Source: Flavobacterium sp. I-STPP5a | GTDB taxonomy: Bacteria; Bacteroidota; Bacteroidia; Flavobacteriales; Flavobacteriaceae | DNA length: 34,939 nucleotides | Assembly: GCF_009764685.1 (NCBI RefSeq) | Contig: NZ_VHLM01000021.1 | Coordinates: 1 to 34,939 of the forward strand | Reading direction: 5' to 3' | In this document: piece by piece, positions 1-7,618 of the stretch | Layout: every line of letters begins with the position of its first letter | Numbering within the stretch: the first letter of the stretch is position 1 | The notes under the pieces: generated by a model | Seen by the model: the letters and a program-made list of their open reading frames with translations, nothing else | The model's database searches: none | Told to the model about the DNA's origin: nothing | Position numbers and translations under genes: made by a program

Positions 1-37
1 GACTATAAAAACTTGAAACTCCTTAAACAATAATCTT

Positions 38-147
38 AAGGTGGTTATTGCGGCGGGGCTCACCTCTTCCCATCCCGAACAGAGTAGTTAAGCCCGCCTG
101 CGCAGATGGTACTGCAGTTATGTGGGAGAGTATGTCGTCGCCTTTCT
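38..147 (+). rRNA. rrf: 5S ribosomal RNA
   Basis: The stretch has the conserved 5S core: the cggggctcacct and cccatcccgaac segments, a central aagcccgcctgcg and the gtgggagagtatgtcgtcgcc 3' arm. The ends pair (ggtggttattg with the terminal gtcgtcgcc region). It would be the last rRNA of an rrn operon whose 16S and 23S genes lie to the left of the window. Exact ends are uncertain by a few bases. Confidence 0.93.
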
Positions 148-151
148 TTGA

Positions 152-180
152 AAGCCCATTCTAATCGGATGGGCTTTTTT
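152..180 (+). terminator. rho-independent terminator after 5S rRNA
   Basis: An 8-bp stem (AAGCCCAT / ATGGGCTT) with a 9-base loop is followed by a run of T. It lies a few bases after the 5S 3' end, so it should end the rRNA operon transcript before the tRNA genes, although the tRNAs could also be read through. Confidence 0.85.
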
Positions 181-205
181 TATATCATTTACTTTTTACA
201 AGTAA

Positions 206-278
206 GGTACCTTAGCTCAGATGGTAGAGCAATGGACTGAAAATCCATGTGTCCCTGGTTCGATCCCTGGAGGTACCA
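206..278 (+). tRNA. tRNA-Phe (anticodon GAA)
   Basis: A complete 73-base cloverleaf: acceptor GGTACCT pairs with AGGTACC, the D arm contains GCTCAGATGGTAGAGC, the anticodon at 239-241 is GAA, and the T arm is CCTGG-TTCGATC-CCTGG-like. The discriminator is A278. CCA is not encoded and must be added after transcription, as is usual in this phylum. Confidence 0.96.
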
Positions 279-284
279 CAACCA

Positions 285-370
285 GCTCGGATGGTGAAAT
301 TGGTAGACACGCTGGACTTAAAATCCAGTGAACAGCAATGTTCGTGCGGGTTCAAGTCCCGCTCTGAGTA
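285..370 (+). tRNA. tRNA-Leu (anticodon TAA)
   Basis: An 86-base class II tRNA with a long variable arm (GAACAGCAATGTTC). The anticodon stem CTGGA/TCCAG encloses the loop with anticodon TAA at 319-321. The T arm is GCGGG-TTCAAGT-CCCGC. It starts only 6 bases after tRNA-Phe, so the two are probably one transcript. Confidence 0.96.
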
Positions 371-377
371 CATAGAG

Positions 378-409
378 AAACCCTTCAACACTGTCGTGTT
401 GGAGGGTTT
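378..409 (+). terminator. terminator after tRNA-Leu
   Basis: A strong hairpin: the arm AAACCCTTCAACAC pairs with GTGTTGGAGGGTTT (one G-T pair) around the loop TGTC. The 3' T run is short. It starts 7 bases after tRNA-Leu and would end the rRNA/tRNA transcript. Confidence 0.75.
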
Positions 410-542
410 GGTCTTTAATACAAGTCTTTATGGTTCAAGACCTGAATCGGATAAAGTTCAAAAGTTGGCTAGTATGTAAAAAGATTAGACGGTCTGAAGA
501 AGAAGAAACGGATCAATCCCAAAACCTGTGGGGAATGAAAAA

Positions 543-1903
543 TTAAGCATAAATAGTTGTTAGTCTAAAAAGGAATAATGCAACATTTTTAACGCCTCTA
601 AATTGAGTTCTAAAAGCTTTTATTTTAGCATTGAACGACTCTGCAGATGCGTTTGTGCTTCTGTTATCAAAATAGTTTAGTATGGTTTGGTAATGATTTA
701 TTATAGATCTTGAGATTGTATTGAAAGACTTAAATCCAGATTGACTTACTTTTTCATGCCATTTAGCTAATCTTGAGGGTCCAATGATTTTATCTGTTGT
801 TGTCTCGAAGGTATTTCTCAACTCTTGGGCTAAATTTTATGCTTTTTCGATATCGGGATATAATTCAAATAATAGCGTGGCACGTTCTATTTGGTTTTCG
901 GACCATTTAGATTTGTTTTTATAGAGTAAATAGCGGCTGCGAGCTAGTAGTTGTTTAAGTGTGTCTCCATTAGATAATACTTTAGGTTCAAACTTTTTGG
1001 TGCCTTTTTTAGCTTTTTCTATAGCTTCATTTTCTTGATCGATTGCTTGCTAACCGTATTTGATTTCTTAAAAGCCTCTAGGGTAGTTTTTGAACATGGA
1101 ATCTGTTGGTTAATTATATTGCTGTTGGTAAGTATTTTTTGCTGTCAATTTCATGGAATTAATCATATCTAATGTTTTTTTTTGACTGATAACCTCTTAG
1201 ATAATCAATTTCATAGCTATGTTCTATTACGTCCTCTGCCTTAGTTCATGCAATCATAGCGTCGATAGTTCCTTTTTTACCTTTTTCTTTCTTGTTGTTG
1301 ATAATAGTATAAATTTCTAAGTGAGACAAAGCCACTCTGTCAATAGATAAATGCGCGCCAATATTTTCGGGGTAAATAATCCATTGATCACCATTTTGTC
1401 TCGGTTTCCAAGAACCAAAGGAACTCAGGTGTTTTTACACTGTCTTTTTAGTTTTTTACCTTTAAAACCAAAGAAATTACCAAGTATTTTGCAATTAACA
1501 GGAGTGTTATCGATTAATTGCTATTTAAAAAGGCGGAAACGCTTGTGTCATGTGGGTTCCTGTAGCTACTAAATACCAACCTCTTTTTATGATTTCTCCA
1601 TTGGATTTATTGGTCCAACGATGTCTTTTAACATGTAAGTACACAAACTTACTTCTTAAACGAAAAATATTAAATCGTAATTTTAGCTGTGAATCATTTG
1701 GTTACCAATGCAATGGTGGTGAATTTCTTTGAAGGTTTTGCTTTTTCTTCAAAATTCAGGTGTAATTTTTCTTCGGAAATTTTAAAGGGAGTAAGATTTA
1801 AATTCTGATTCAAAAGCTCGGTAATATTAATTTCAGTAATTCTATATACGATTCTAATTCTTTCTTTTAAACAAATATCTGAAGTGTAAATTATTTCTCC
1901 CAA
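543..1903 (-). pseudogene. decayed ISAon1-family transposase (both parts)
   Basis: Reading the minus strand across several frames gives the order of an ISAon1-family element: an N-terminal region (about 1903-1695), an RHRW...GWYLVATGTHMTQ segment near 1645-1540, a catalytic-core stretch ENIGAHLSIDRVALS near 1375-1330, KKGTIDAMIA followed by a stop, KQLLARSRYLLYKNKSKWSE near 960-890, and an intact C-terminal piece (821-543) with NASAESFNAKIKAFR that carries the last acidic residue. At least three frameshifts or stops and an internal shortening separate these blocks, so no active enzyme can be made. The element lies between tRNA-Leu and tRNA-Thr. Terminal inverted repeats were not identified. 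The family call is firm; the exact pseudogene ends are not. Confidence 0.85.
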
Positions 1904-1952
1904 GGTTTTGTTCCTGAGCCGAAAAATATTTGAATAATATTTAAATAAAATA

Positions 1953-1983
1953 TTTGTTTAATTAAAAAACTGCATTATATTTG
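1953..1983 (+). promoter_or_regulatory. Bacteroidota-type promoter for tRNA-Thr
   Basis: A TTTG at 1953-1956 (-33 box) and a TATATTTG at 1976-1983 (-7 box, consensus TAnnTTTG) are separated by 19 bp. This is the canonical arrangement for the primary sigma factor of Bacteroidota. It lies 15 bp before the mature tRNA-Thr 5' end. Confidence 0.85.
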
Positions 1984-1998
1984 CACCCGTAATGAGTC

Positions 1999-2072
1999 GC
2001 CAGCGTAGCTCAGTTGGCTAGAGCAGCTGATTTGTAATCAGCAGGTCGTGGGTTCGAGTCCCTCCGCCGGCT
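1999..2072 (+). tRNA. tRNA-Thr (anticodon TGT)
   Basis: A 74-base cloverleaf with D arm GCTCAGTTGGCTAGAGC, anticodon stem CTGAT/ATCAG and anticodon TGT, and a T arm GTGGG-TTCGAGT-CCCTC-like. The acceptor GCCAGCG pairs with CGCCGGC except for an A4-C69 mismatch in the middle of the stem. The discriminator is T2072 and CCA is not encoded. The mismatch is the only oddity; the rest of the molecule looks functional, and it has its own promoter and terminator. Confidence 0.94.
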
Positions 2073-2079
2073 CTTTTGT

Positions 2080-2108
2080 AAACCACCTAATTTTTATTAG
2101 GTGGTTTT
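2080..2108 (+). terminator. terminator after tRNA-Thr
   Basis: The stem AAACCACCTAA / TTAGGTGGTTT with a short T-rich loop is followed by T residues, 8 bases after the tRNA end. Confidence 0.85.
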
Positions 2109-2162
2109 GTGTTTATAGCAATAATTACTTACATGATATTCTTTTAAATTGATTGTTATTGT

Positions 2163-2170
2163 TACATTTG
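2163..2170 (+). promoter_or_regulatory. -7 box upstream of the DUF5362-like gene
   Basis: TACATTTG fits TAnnTTTG and lies 26 bp before the start codon of the membrane protein gene at 2197. No convincing TTTG -33 box was found at the usual distance. Confidence 0.55.
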
Positions 2171-2196
2171 AAAACTAACACTAACATCTATTAATT

Positions 2197-2649
2197 ATGG
2201 AAGAACAAACTACCGTTGAAAATTTAGATTTACAAATTACTACAACTGCCAAAGATTTATTAGCTGAAACTGCAAAATGGGCTTATTATTTGTCTATTCT
2301 AGGATTTATTGGCGTAGGATTTATTGTCTTGATTGCTCTAATTATAGGGATAACCTTTGCTGTTGTAGGAAGTACTAGTGGTTCAATGGGGTTTTTAGAA
2401 TCGTCAATGGGTTTGGGTGTTGCATTTATTTACATTTTGATAGGAGTACTTTATTTTTTTCCGATCTATTACTTGAATAAGTTTGCTTCAAATGCTAAAC
2501 TGGCTATAAAAAATAATGATACGGCTGCTTTAACCCTTTCATTTGAGTATTTGAAATCACATTATAAATATATTGGAATTATGACCTTGGTAGTTTTTTC
2601 ATTATATGCACTACTTATTATAGGAATGGTGTTTACGAGGCTATTCTAG
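2197..2649 (+). CDS. small multi-pass membrane protein, DUF5362-like
   Basis: The 150-residue product starts with a soluble, acidic 25-residue head (MEEQTTVENLDL) and then has three strongly hydrophobic segments at about residues 28-57, 72-92 and 124-148. Between the second and third lies a charged stretch with NKFASNAKLAIKNND and LTLSFEYLKSHYKYIGI, the layout of the DUF5362 family of Bacteroidota inner-membrane proteins. The family has no known function. The gene stands alone, with a -7 box just upstream and no neighbour on the same strand. The family name is from recall of motif layout rather than a profile search; membrane location is clear. Confidence 0.7.
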   Translation: MEEQTTVENLDLQITTTAKDLLAETAKWAYYLSILGFIGVGFIVLIALIIGITFAVVGSTSGSMGFLESSMGLGVAFIYILIGVLYFFPIYYLNKFASNAKLAIKNNDTAALTLSFEYLKSHYKYIGIMTLVVFSLYALLIIGMVFTRLF

Positions 2650-2847
2650 CCTTTTTAAGTGATCATTTTACATTATTGCGGCTTGCCAATATTTTATAAG
2701 TCAACTATAATTAAACGCTGGACATTAACTTTTGATAACAGACTGTAGCTGTATCTTTGAATAAAAGACATCACTTTTTTAAAGAACTTTTGTTTTAGGT
2801 AATATTAATCAGCTTTTTTAAAACACATTTCAGGAAAGTCATAAAAA

Positions 2848-2880
2848 AAACTGCCCAAAAAATATCTTTTAGGGCAGTTT
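2848..2880 (-). terminator. terminator of the DUF4369 lipoprotein gene
   Basis: On the minus strand the arm AAACTGCCC pairs with GGGCAGTTT across a 15-base loop and is followed by a T run. It lies 25 bases after the stop of the leftward gene ending at 2905. Confidence 0.85.
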
Positions 2881-2904
2881 AAAATGTTTTAATACTGATT
2901 ATGT

Positions 2905-3615
2905 CTATTCTTGTTTTTTCAATGAGCTTACATATTTTGTTAGCTTTTTTCCATAAAGAGATTGAGCAACTTTTGGGGACATTGATTTTTGAATGGTATC
3001 TAAATATTTAATGTTGATATCGTATATTTCAGATAAGGCAATGTAAGGAGCAACTTCATAATCTCTATTATTTAAAGCAAAATTTGTAGCAAATAAATAC
3101 CTTCTTTTCAGATTAGAATCTTGCTTAGCACTTAAACTGTCTATTTTTTTGTTATTTTGGGTTTTAATTGCGCTGAATTTCTTTTGGATTAACTCTAAGT
3201 TTTCTTCGTTAAAGCGTGTTTTTATTAATTTGTATTCTTCAAATACATCATTGTTTTTTGATCCAGTTATTTTGGCACCCATTAGATAATTATCAAGATT
3301 GGTGTCTATTGTCATGTTACCTGGTTCAGCAAAAAAAGAAAGGTTGTTGTCTAATGAATTACTTACGCCTCTATCAAGGAATAAATATAGCATTTCTGGT
3401 GATTCTAAGTTGATATGACTTTCGAATGAAGCATTTCCATCGATATTTATGGTGTCTAAAGGAACTAATGTAGTATCTAGTATTCTTTGTAAGTATAGAG
3501 TTCCTTTCTTTAAACCTTTGATGTTTCCTGTGATGTGTAGGTTGCCTTTTGCATCTTCTTTATTACAAGAGGATAATAATGCTAGTGTAACAAGAGCAAA
3601 TATTGTTTTTTTCAT
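2905..3615 (-). CDS. DUF4369 domain lipoprotein
   Basis: The product of 236 residues begins MKKTIFALVTLALLSSCNK, a lipoprotein signal peptide with a lipobox cysteine (SSC). I chose this ATG at 3615 because the longer in-frame extension to 3696 would bury the signal peptide behind 27 polar residues. Residues about 22-120 (HITGNIKGLKKGTLYLQR, then a DTINIDG-type strand pattern) match DUF4369, a beta-rich domain found in Bacteroidota lipoproteins, often at the N terminus of thioredoxin-like (AhpC/TSA) proteins. Here no CxxC thioredoxin domain follows; the C-terminal half is charged and helical (FNEENLELIQKKF...). The protein is probably anchored in the envelope. Its role is unknown. It is transcribed leftward after the terminator of the M61 peptidase gene and has its own terminator. 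Confidence 0.87.
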   Translation of the reverse strand: MKKTIFALVTLALLSSCNKEDAKGNLHITGNIKGLKKGTLYLQRILDTTLVPLDTINIDGNASFESHINLESPEMLYLFLDRGVSNSLDNNLSFFAEPGNMTIDTNLDNYLMGAKITGSKNNDVFEEYKLIKTRFNEENLELIQKKFSAIKTQNNKKIDSLSAKQDSNLKRRYLFATNFALNNRDYEVAPYIALSEIYDINIKYLDTIQKSMSPKVAQSLYGKKLTKYVSSLKKQE

Positions 3616-3747
3616 GTTGATATTGATGTTGTGATTAAATAGCGCTGTATATAAGCGTTGTACAGCGGTTTTGGTTTCATTGTTATTGTGGCGCAAAATA
3701 AAGAAAAATGTTGGAATGCTGTTGTGTTTTTTTTATTTTACAAAAAA

Positions 3748-3775
3748 AATCCTAATTTATTTCTAAATTAGGATT
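3748..3775 (-). terminator. terminator of the M61 peptidase operon
   Basis: A 12-bp stem (AATCCTAATTTA / TAAATTAGGATT) with a four-base loop is followed on the minus strand by a T run. It lies 21 bases after the M61 stop codon. Confidence 0.88.
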
Positions 3776-3796
3776 CTGTTTAGTGAGTTAAAATTA

Positions 3797-5659
3797 TTAT
3801 CCTTTTAACCATGCTTGTTTTAGTGTGGTTTTAGATACATCTGTAGCTTTGAGTTCTTCCTTGTCTTCGTAAGGAAGTTTTACTTTTCCTTTGATCACTT
3901 GTTCTACGCCGTTACGTTTAATTTTTACAGCAACTGAATCATCCTCTTTCCATTTTTGGCTATCCGTTATCATTTCGTAAATATTAGTAAGAGAGTAAGC
4001 TTTGTCATTGATGGCAAGAATGGTGTCGCCTCCCACAAGTCCTAAAGTGCTGTAAAATACATTAAGTTCTATGTTTGGGATGATACTAATTTCCTTTGTT
4101 GCCTGGTCTACGGTAATGTACGGAACTTGACCTTTAAGGAATACATTTGCTGGAACTTTTTCAGAACTTTTTAAAACACCTACTTTAGCTAGAAAAGATT
4201 CGTAAGGAATAGGAGTAGGGCCTGCTACATAGGTCTTTAAGAAATCACCTACTTCAGGATACGTAAATGAAGTTATTTTATCAAAAAGTTCCTGGTCATT
4301 AAATGGTTTTGCAACGCCATATTCAACAGATAATTTTTGCATTAAATCCAGAACGCCTCTTTCGCCATTGCTTTTTTCTCTGATGATGATATCCAAACAC
4401 ATACCTATAAGTGCTCCTTTTTCGTATACATTTAAGTATTGTGCTTTGTAAGGCTCTGTCAAAACGTTGGCACTCATGGTTGTAAAAGGCATGGTGTCAT
4501 TTAGTTTTTTTGAATTTTCAATTTTTTCAGCCATTCGCGTGTAAAATTCTTCTTCAGTAATCAACCCTTGATTGATTTGGAAAAGATTTGCAAAATATTC
4601 TGTAATGCCTTCATACATCCATAAATGTTCGGACATTTTTGGGGTATTAAAATCAAAATAGTGAATTTCTTTAGAGTGAATTGTTAACGGAGTTACAATG
4701 TGAAAAAATTCATGTGAAACTACATCTTTCATTGCTTTTACGAGCTCAGCCTTAGGCATGGCCTCTGGCAGTACTACCGTGGTTGCTGTAGGATGTTCTA
4801 ATGCACCAAAGCCTTTTGCATCTGTAGGAGTCATACTTGATAAGTACAGCAATACAGTGTATTTTTTTGTAGCATTTATTTTTCCTAAAAATGTTTTTTG
4901 AGCAATCATCATGGTTTTCATGTCTGGAGTAATGCTTTCAGCAGTCACTTTTCCATTTGGAGAAAAAACACTGATTAATATTTCCATCCCATCAACAGTA
5001 AATGCAGTATAATCTGGTTTTGCATACATGATTGGGTTTTCTACAAGTTCTGAGTATCTCGGGGTATTAAATACGTCATTTGTTGTGCTGTTGTCAAGAT
5101 CTTTCATAGATGTAGCACCCCACAACGATTCAGGATGTGAGACTGATAAGGTATATGATATGTCTTTTTTATTATCAAAATAGCCTACAAATCCGTGCAT
5201 GTTCAGCATGAAATTTTTACCTGCATCAATATTTGTTCCTGCTGGAGAGAAAACATCATTTTTACCAAAACCACCACCTTTTTCAGTGTCAAAAGTATCA
5301 TTAACAAGGTATGTTATTTTACTTAATGTAGTTGCGTTTTGAATGTTCCAAGTATTGTCATCCGTTTTGGTAACGGTAAGTTGACCGCCTTTGCTATCAA
5401 ATGCCTTGAAATCTTCAATATATTTTCCGTAATCATCTATGGAGTAAGTACCCGGAATTATTTTTGGGACACTGTATGTGATTTCGTTTGTTTTTATTTT
5501 TGGAGCAGCAATTGTTACTAACACCTTGTCCTCTTTTACATTGTTAATGTCAATTGTTACATTAACCTCTTCTTTTACAGCAGATGTTGCTGTGGTACTT
5601 GTTGTTTTGCAACTCCACAGCATTGTTACAACTGCTAAGGAATAAATTATTTTTTTCAT
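3797..5659 (-). CDS. M61-family metallopeptidase (glycyl aminopeptidase-like) with PDZ domain, lipoprotein
   Basis: The 620-residue protein starts with a lipoprotein signal (MKKIIYSLAVVTMLWSCK). It has the M61 layout: a beta-rich N-terminal domain, then the zinc site H316-E317-F-F-H320 with a downstream glutamate in WMYEGITEYF (E350 or E354), a helical region, and a C-terminal PDZ-like domain around residues 490-590 (GLVGGDTILAINDKAYS). M61 enzymes cleave peptides with N-terminal glycine or small residues; this one would work in the periplasm or at the cell surface, anchored by lipid. All catalytic residues expected from the sequence are present, and the length is normal for the family. It follows the alpha/beta hydrolase gene by 47 bp with no terminator between, so they probably share a transcript. 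Confidence 0.94.
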   Translation of the reverse strand: MKKIIYSLAVVTMLWSCKTTSTTATSAVKEEVNVTIDINNVKEDKVLVTIAAPKIKTNEITYSVPKIIPGTYSIDDYGKYIEDFKAFDSKGGQLTVTKTDDNTWNIQNATTLSKITYLVNDTFDTEKGGGFGKNDVFSPAGTNIDAGKNFMLNMHGFVGYFDNKKDISYTLSVSHPESLWGATSMKDLDNSTTNDVFNTPRYSELVENPIMYAKPDYTAFTVDGMEILISVFSPNGKVTAESITPDMKTMMIAQKTFLGKINATKKYTVLLYLSSMTPTDAKGFGALEHPTATTVVLPEAMPKAELVKAMKDVVSHEFFHIVTPLTIHSKEIHYFDFNTPKMSEHLWMYEGITEYFANLFQINQGLITEEEFYTRMAEKIENSKKLNDTMPFTTMSANVLTEPYKAQYLNVYEKGALIGMCLDIIIREKSNGERGVLDLMQKLSVEYGVAKPFNDQELFDKITSFTYPEVGDFLKTYVAGPTPIPYESFLAKVGVLKSSEKVPANVFLKGQVPYITVDQATKEISIIPNIELNVFYSTLGLVGGDTILAINDKAYSLTNIYEMITDSQKWKEDDSVAVKIKRNGVEQVIKGKVKLPYEDKEELKATDVSKTTLKQAWLKG

Positions 5660-5706
5660 TGAGTATATATTATTTAAAGCAATTAGTCTGCTTGTTCAGG
5701 TTTTTG

Positions 5707-6648
5707 TTACAACTTTAAATTTTTAAGAAAAGAAAGTATTTCATTCAGTAGCTGATTGGAATTGGCTAATTCTGGACTATTGTAACTAGCTCTGTTTGCA
5801 ATATCATCACCCGTTATGTCTTTTAATACATGATTCATATTATTTATGAGTACTAGCTTAGCCTCGGGTTTTGCTTGTTTAAGTAGTTGAGCATCCGTAA
5901 CACTTACTTGTAAATCTTTCGTGCCATTAATTATTAAGATGGGTATTTGTAGTTTTTTAATTTCATCTTGTGGTTGGTATTTTAACCAAGAAATCATGTA
6001 AGGCTGCACGCTAGGTCTAAAAAAGGAAGTGAGCATTTGGTTTTTAAGCTCAAATGTTTTGCCGGTTTTTAGGATCTCTAAATTTTGTTGCACTTCATCT
6101 TTTAAAAATGGTGCTTGTAGTGCAATTTGGTCTAGAATAACAGCATCAATGCCTCGTCCTGCACCAGCTATTGAAATGTAAGCGTTTGTGTTTTGGTTTG
6201 CAGCTACTAATCCTATTAATGCGCCTTCACTGTGACCTATTATTACTATTTTTTTGTATTTTTTTTCATTTTTAAAAAACTGAACCACATCGTTGGCATC
6301 TGTAATAAAGTCGTTAAATGACAGCGAAGCTTCATCTACTTTTCCTGTCTGCGCCATAGCAAACATCCTTTTGTCATAACTGAAGGCGTGGATGGCTTTA
6401 GTAGCTACACCTTCGCATAAAAATTTCAAGGAATTATTGACTAGATTTCTTTGGTTGCCGTCTCTATCTGTTGGACCAGAGCCGGCAATAATAATAACTA
6501 GAGTTTTACTTTTTGAAATTTCATTAGGTGTGTATAAAGTTCCTTTTATCAAAGGATTGACGTCAATGACAGAGGTTGTGAAATTCTTATTTTGAGCAAA
6601 GCAGCAGGACCATAATGCAGAAAAAAGTAGAGTGTAGATACATTTCAT
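5707..6648 (-). CDS. secreted alpha/beta hydrolase
   Basis: The 313-residue product has a signal peptide (MKCIYTLLFSALWSCCFAQ) and an alpha/beta hydrolase fold. The oxyanion region is AGSGPTDRDG (residues 55-64), the nucleophile elbow is GHSEG with Ser140, an acid is likely in NGTKDLQVS, and the catalytic histidine is likely in NNMNHVLKD near residue 273. This fits the serine esterase/peptidase-like hydrolases exported by Bacteroidota; the substrate cannot be told. The two cysteines near the signal cleavage site (SCCFAQ) make a lipoprotein possible, but the AQ end favours signal peptidase I. Its start codon directly abuts the stop of the PH-like gene upstream, and the M61 peptidase follows, giving a three-gene leftward unit. 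Confidence 0.9.
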   Translation of the reverse strand: MKCIYTLLFSALWSCCFAQNKNFTTSVIDVNPLIKGTLYTPNEISKSKTLVIIIAGSGPTDRDGNQRNLVNNSLKFLCEGVATKAIHAFSYDKRMFAMAQTGKVDEASLSFNDFITDANDVVQFFKNEKKYKKIVIIGHSEGALIGLVAANQNTNAYISIAGAGRGIDAVILDQIALQAPFLKDEVQQNLEILKTGKTFELKNQMLTSFFRPSVQPYMISWLKYQPQDEIKKLQIPILIINGTKDLQVSVTDAQLLKQAKPEAKLVLINNMNHVLKDITGDDIANRASYNSPELANSNQLLNEILSFLKNLKL

Positions 6649-7014
6649 TTAAAGATTGTTTAGTTGTTGTAGTGCCAGCTGTGGATTTTGCACTTCAATG
6701 AAGAGTTTTTTGTAATAGTGCTCTCGAAGGGTAATTACGATTGCATTTTTTTTATTGGATACATCCCAAAAATTTCTTCCGTTTTTGTAAAAAGTACCTG
6801 CTGCAAGTAACCCTGGGATTTCTGTTCCGGGCATACGCAATCCTTTCCAGAATGTAATCTCAGACTCATCCTGATAGGCTTTTACTATGTTCTCTTTGGG
6901 AATGGTTAGTTTGCTTTGAAGGCTCCACAGTTTGTGCCAACCCATTATTTCGAATGAAATGGTTTTGTTTATTCTTGTAACTGCTACCCTATTTTTTGAA
7001 TTGTAAGCAAACAA
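6649..7014 (-). CDS. conserved PH-domain-like protein, possible TTG start
   Basis: The 121-residue product has a strand-rich pattern of a small bacterial family. Its conserved pieces are MGWHKLWSLQSKLTIPKENI, FWKGLRMPGTEIPGLLAAGTF and RNFWDVSNKKNAIVITL. These resemble bacterial PH-like domains; no catalytic residues or membrane segments are seen. The frame opens with TTG at 7014, inside the T run of the preceding terminator; the only in-frame ATG is at MGWHK, which would remove the first strand that homologues have. The TTG start is therefore plausible but unproven. It abuts the hydrolase gene (stop and start adjacent), which suggests translational coupling. The function is unknown. Confidence 0.72.
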   Translation of the reverse strand: MFAYNSKNRVAVTRINKTISFEIMGWHKLWSLQSKLTIPKENIVKAYQDESEITFWKGLRMPGTEIPGLLAAGTFYKNGRNFWDVSNKKNAIVITLREHYYKKLFIEVQNPQLALQQLNNL

Positions 7015-7016
7015 AA

Positions 7017-7039
7017 AAACTCCCGTAAATCAGGAGTTT
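7017..7039 (-). terminator. terminator of the DUF2805 gene
   Basis: On the minus strand GAAACTCC pairs with GGAGTTT around a short A/T loop and is followed by seven T. It lies just after the stop of the gene ending at 7046 and only 3 bases before the proposed start of the next gene. Confidence 0.8.
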
Positions 7040-7045
7040 CGTGTT

Positions 7046-7324
7046 TTAATCTAGTTTGTTTTTGATATAATATTTACCATCCAAATCTTCGTCAAAATCA
7101 TCAATTTTAAGAGGTTTTGGTTTTGGTTTATTTGCAGTAGCTTTCTTTTTCCACATTTCAAATTTTTCAGCAGGCATTTTCTTTTTCATGATTTCGAGAA
7201 TCTCTTTTTCTGCTAAGCCAAATTCTTTTTTAATGATTTCAAAAGGATTTTTTTCTTCTAAAGCCATTGTAACAAGTTTTTCTGTTTGCTCCCAGTTTAA
7301 TTCTTTTCGGTTACTCTTTTTCAT
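7046..7324 (-). CDS. DUF2805 / TIGR03643 family protein
   Basis: The 92-residue protein begins at ATG 7324; an in-frame GTG lies one codon upstream and is less likely. It carries the compact helical core of the TIGR03643 family: ELNWEQTEKLVTMALEE, NPFEIIKKEFGL, and EILEIMKKKMPAEKFEMWKKKA, which resembles a helix-turn-helix. A lysine/proline-rich linker and an acidic tail (IDDFDEDLDG) follow. The family is widespread in Bacteroidota and Proteobacteria and has no experimentally defined role; DNA binding is a guess from the helical pattern. The gene has its own terminator. Confidence 0.88.
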   Translation of the reverse strand: MKKSNRKELNWEQTEKLVTMALEEKNPFEIIKKEFGLAEKEILEIMKKKMPAEKFEMWKKKATANKPKPKPLKIDDFDEDLDGKYYIKNKLD

Positions 7325-7618
7325 CACGTGAAAATTAATTCAAATAAGTTGTAAATGGTTAATAATGTAGATTTCTAATTTATTACCAATATTAAGAAAA
7401 AAATCAATTGATTTTACCAAAACTGCATTTTTTTTCTTGTTTCTAAAATATTTTTTTTAAGTATTTTTTGATGTTTATTTTTTATTGCATTTCTGTTGTG
7501 TCGTAAAAAATCCGTAGACTAGATTTGTTGAAACAAATTTTCTATATTTTGCCTAACTATTATTGATAAAGTGTATATAAATTTGTAGTTCAATGATTGG
7601 TTATTTGCTTCTTTATTG

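Noticed and set aside
428..450. T-arm-like sequence (GGTTCAAGACC) after tRNA-Leu, as a tRNA fragment from an integration event
   Set aside because: Only about 11 bases agree with a T arm, and the flanking bases do not match the tRNA-Leu 3' end well enough to call an attachment site.
249..479. Open frame of 76 codons over tRNA-Leu
   Set aside because: It overlaps both tRNA-Phe and tRNA-Leu and the terminator hairpin; it is a by-product of the RNA genes.
1351..1732. Two plus-strand frames within the ISAon1 remnant
   Set aside because: The opposite strand gives recognisable transposase motifs over the same bases, so these are antisense shadows.
7523..7538. Palindrome ATTTGTTGAAACAAAT in the gap 7325-7618 with nearby TAAATTTG as a plus-strand promoter
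   Set aside because: No rightward gene follows it; A/T-rich palindromes and TAnnTTTG matches are expected by chance at this base composition.
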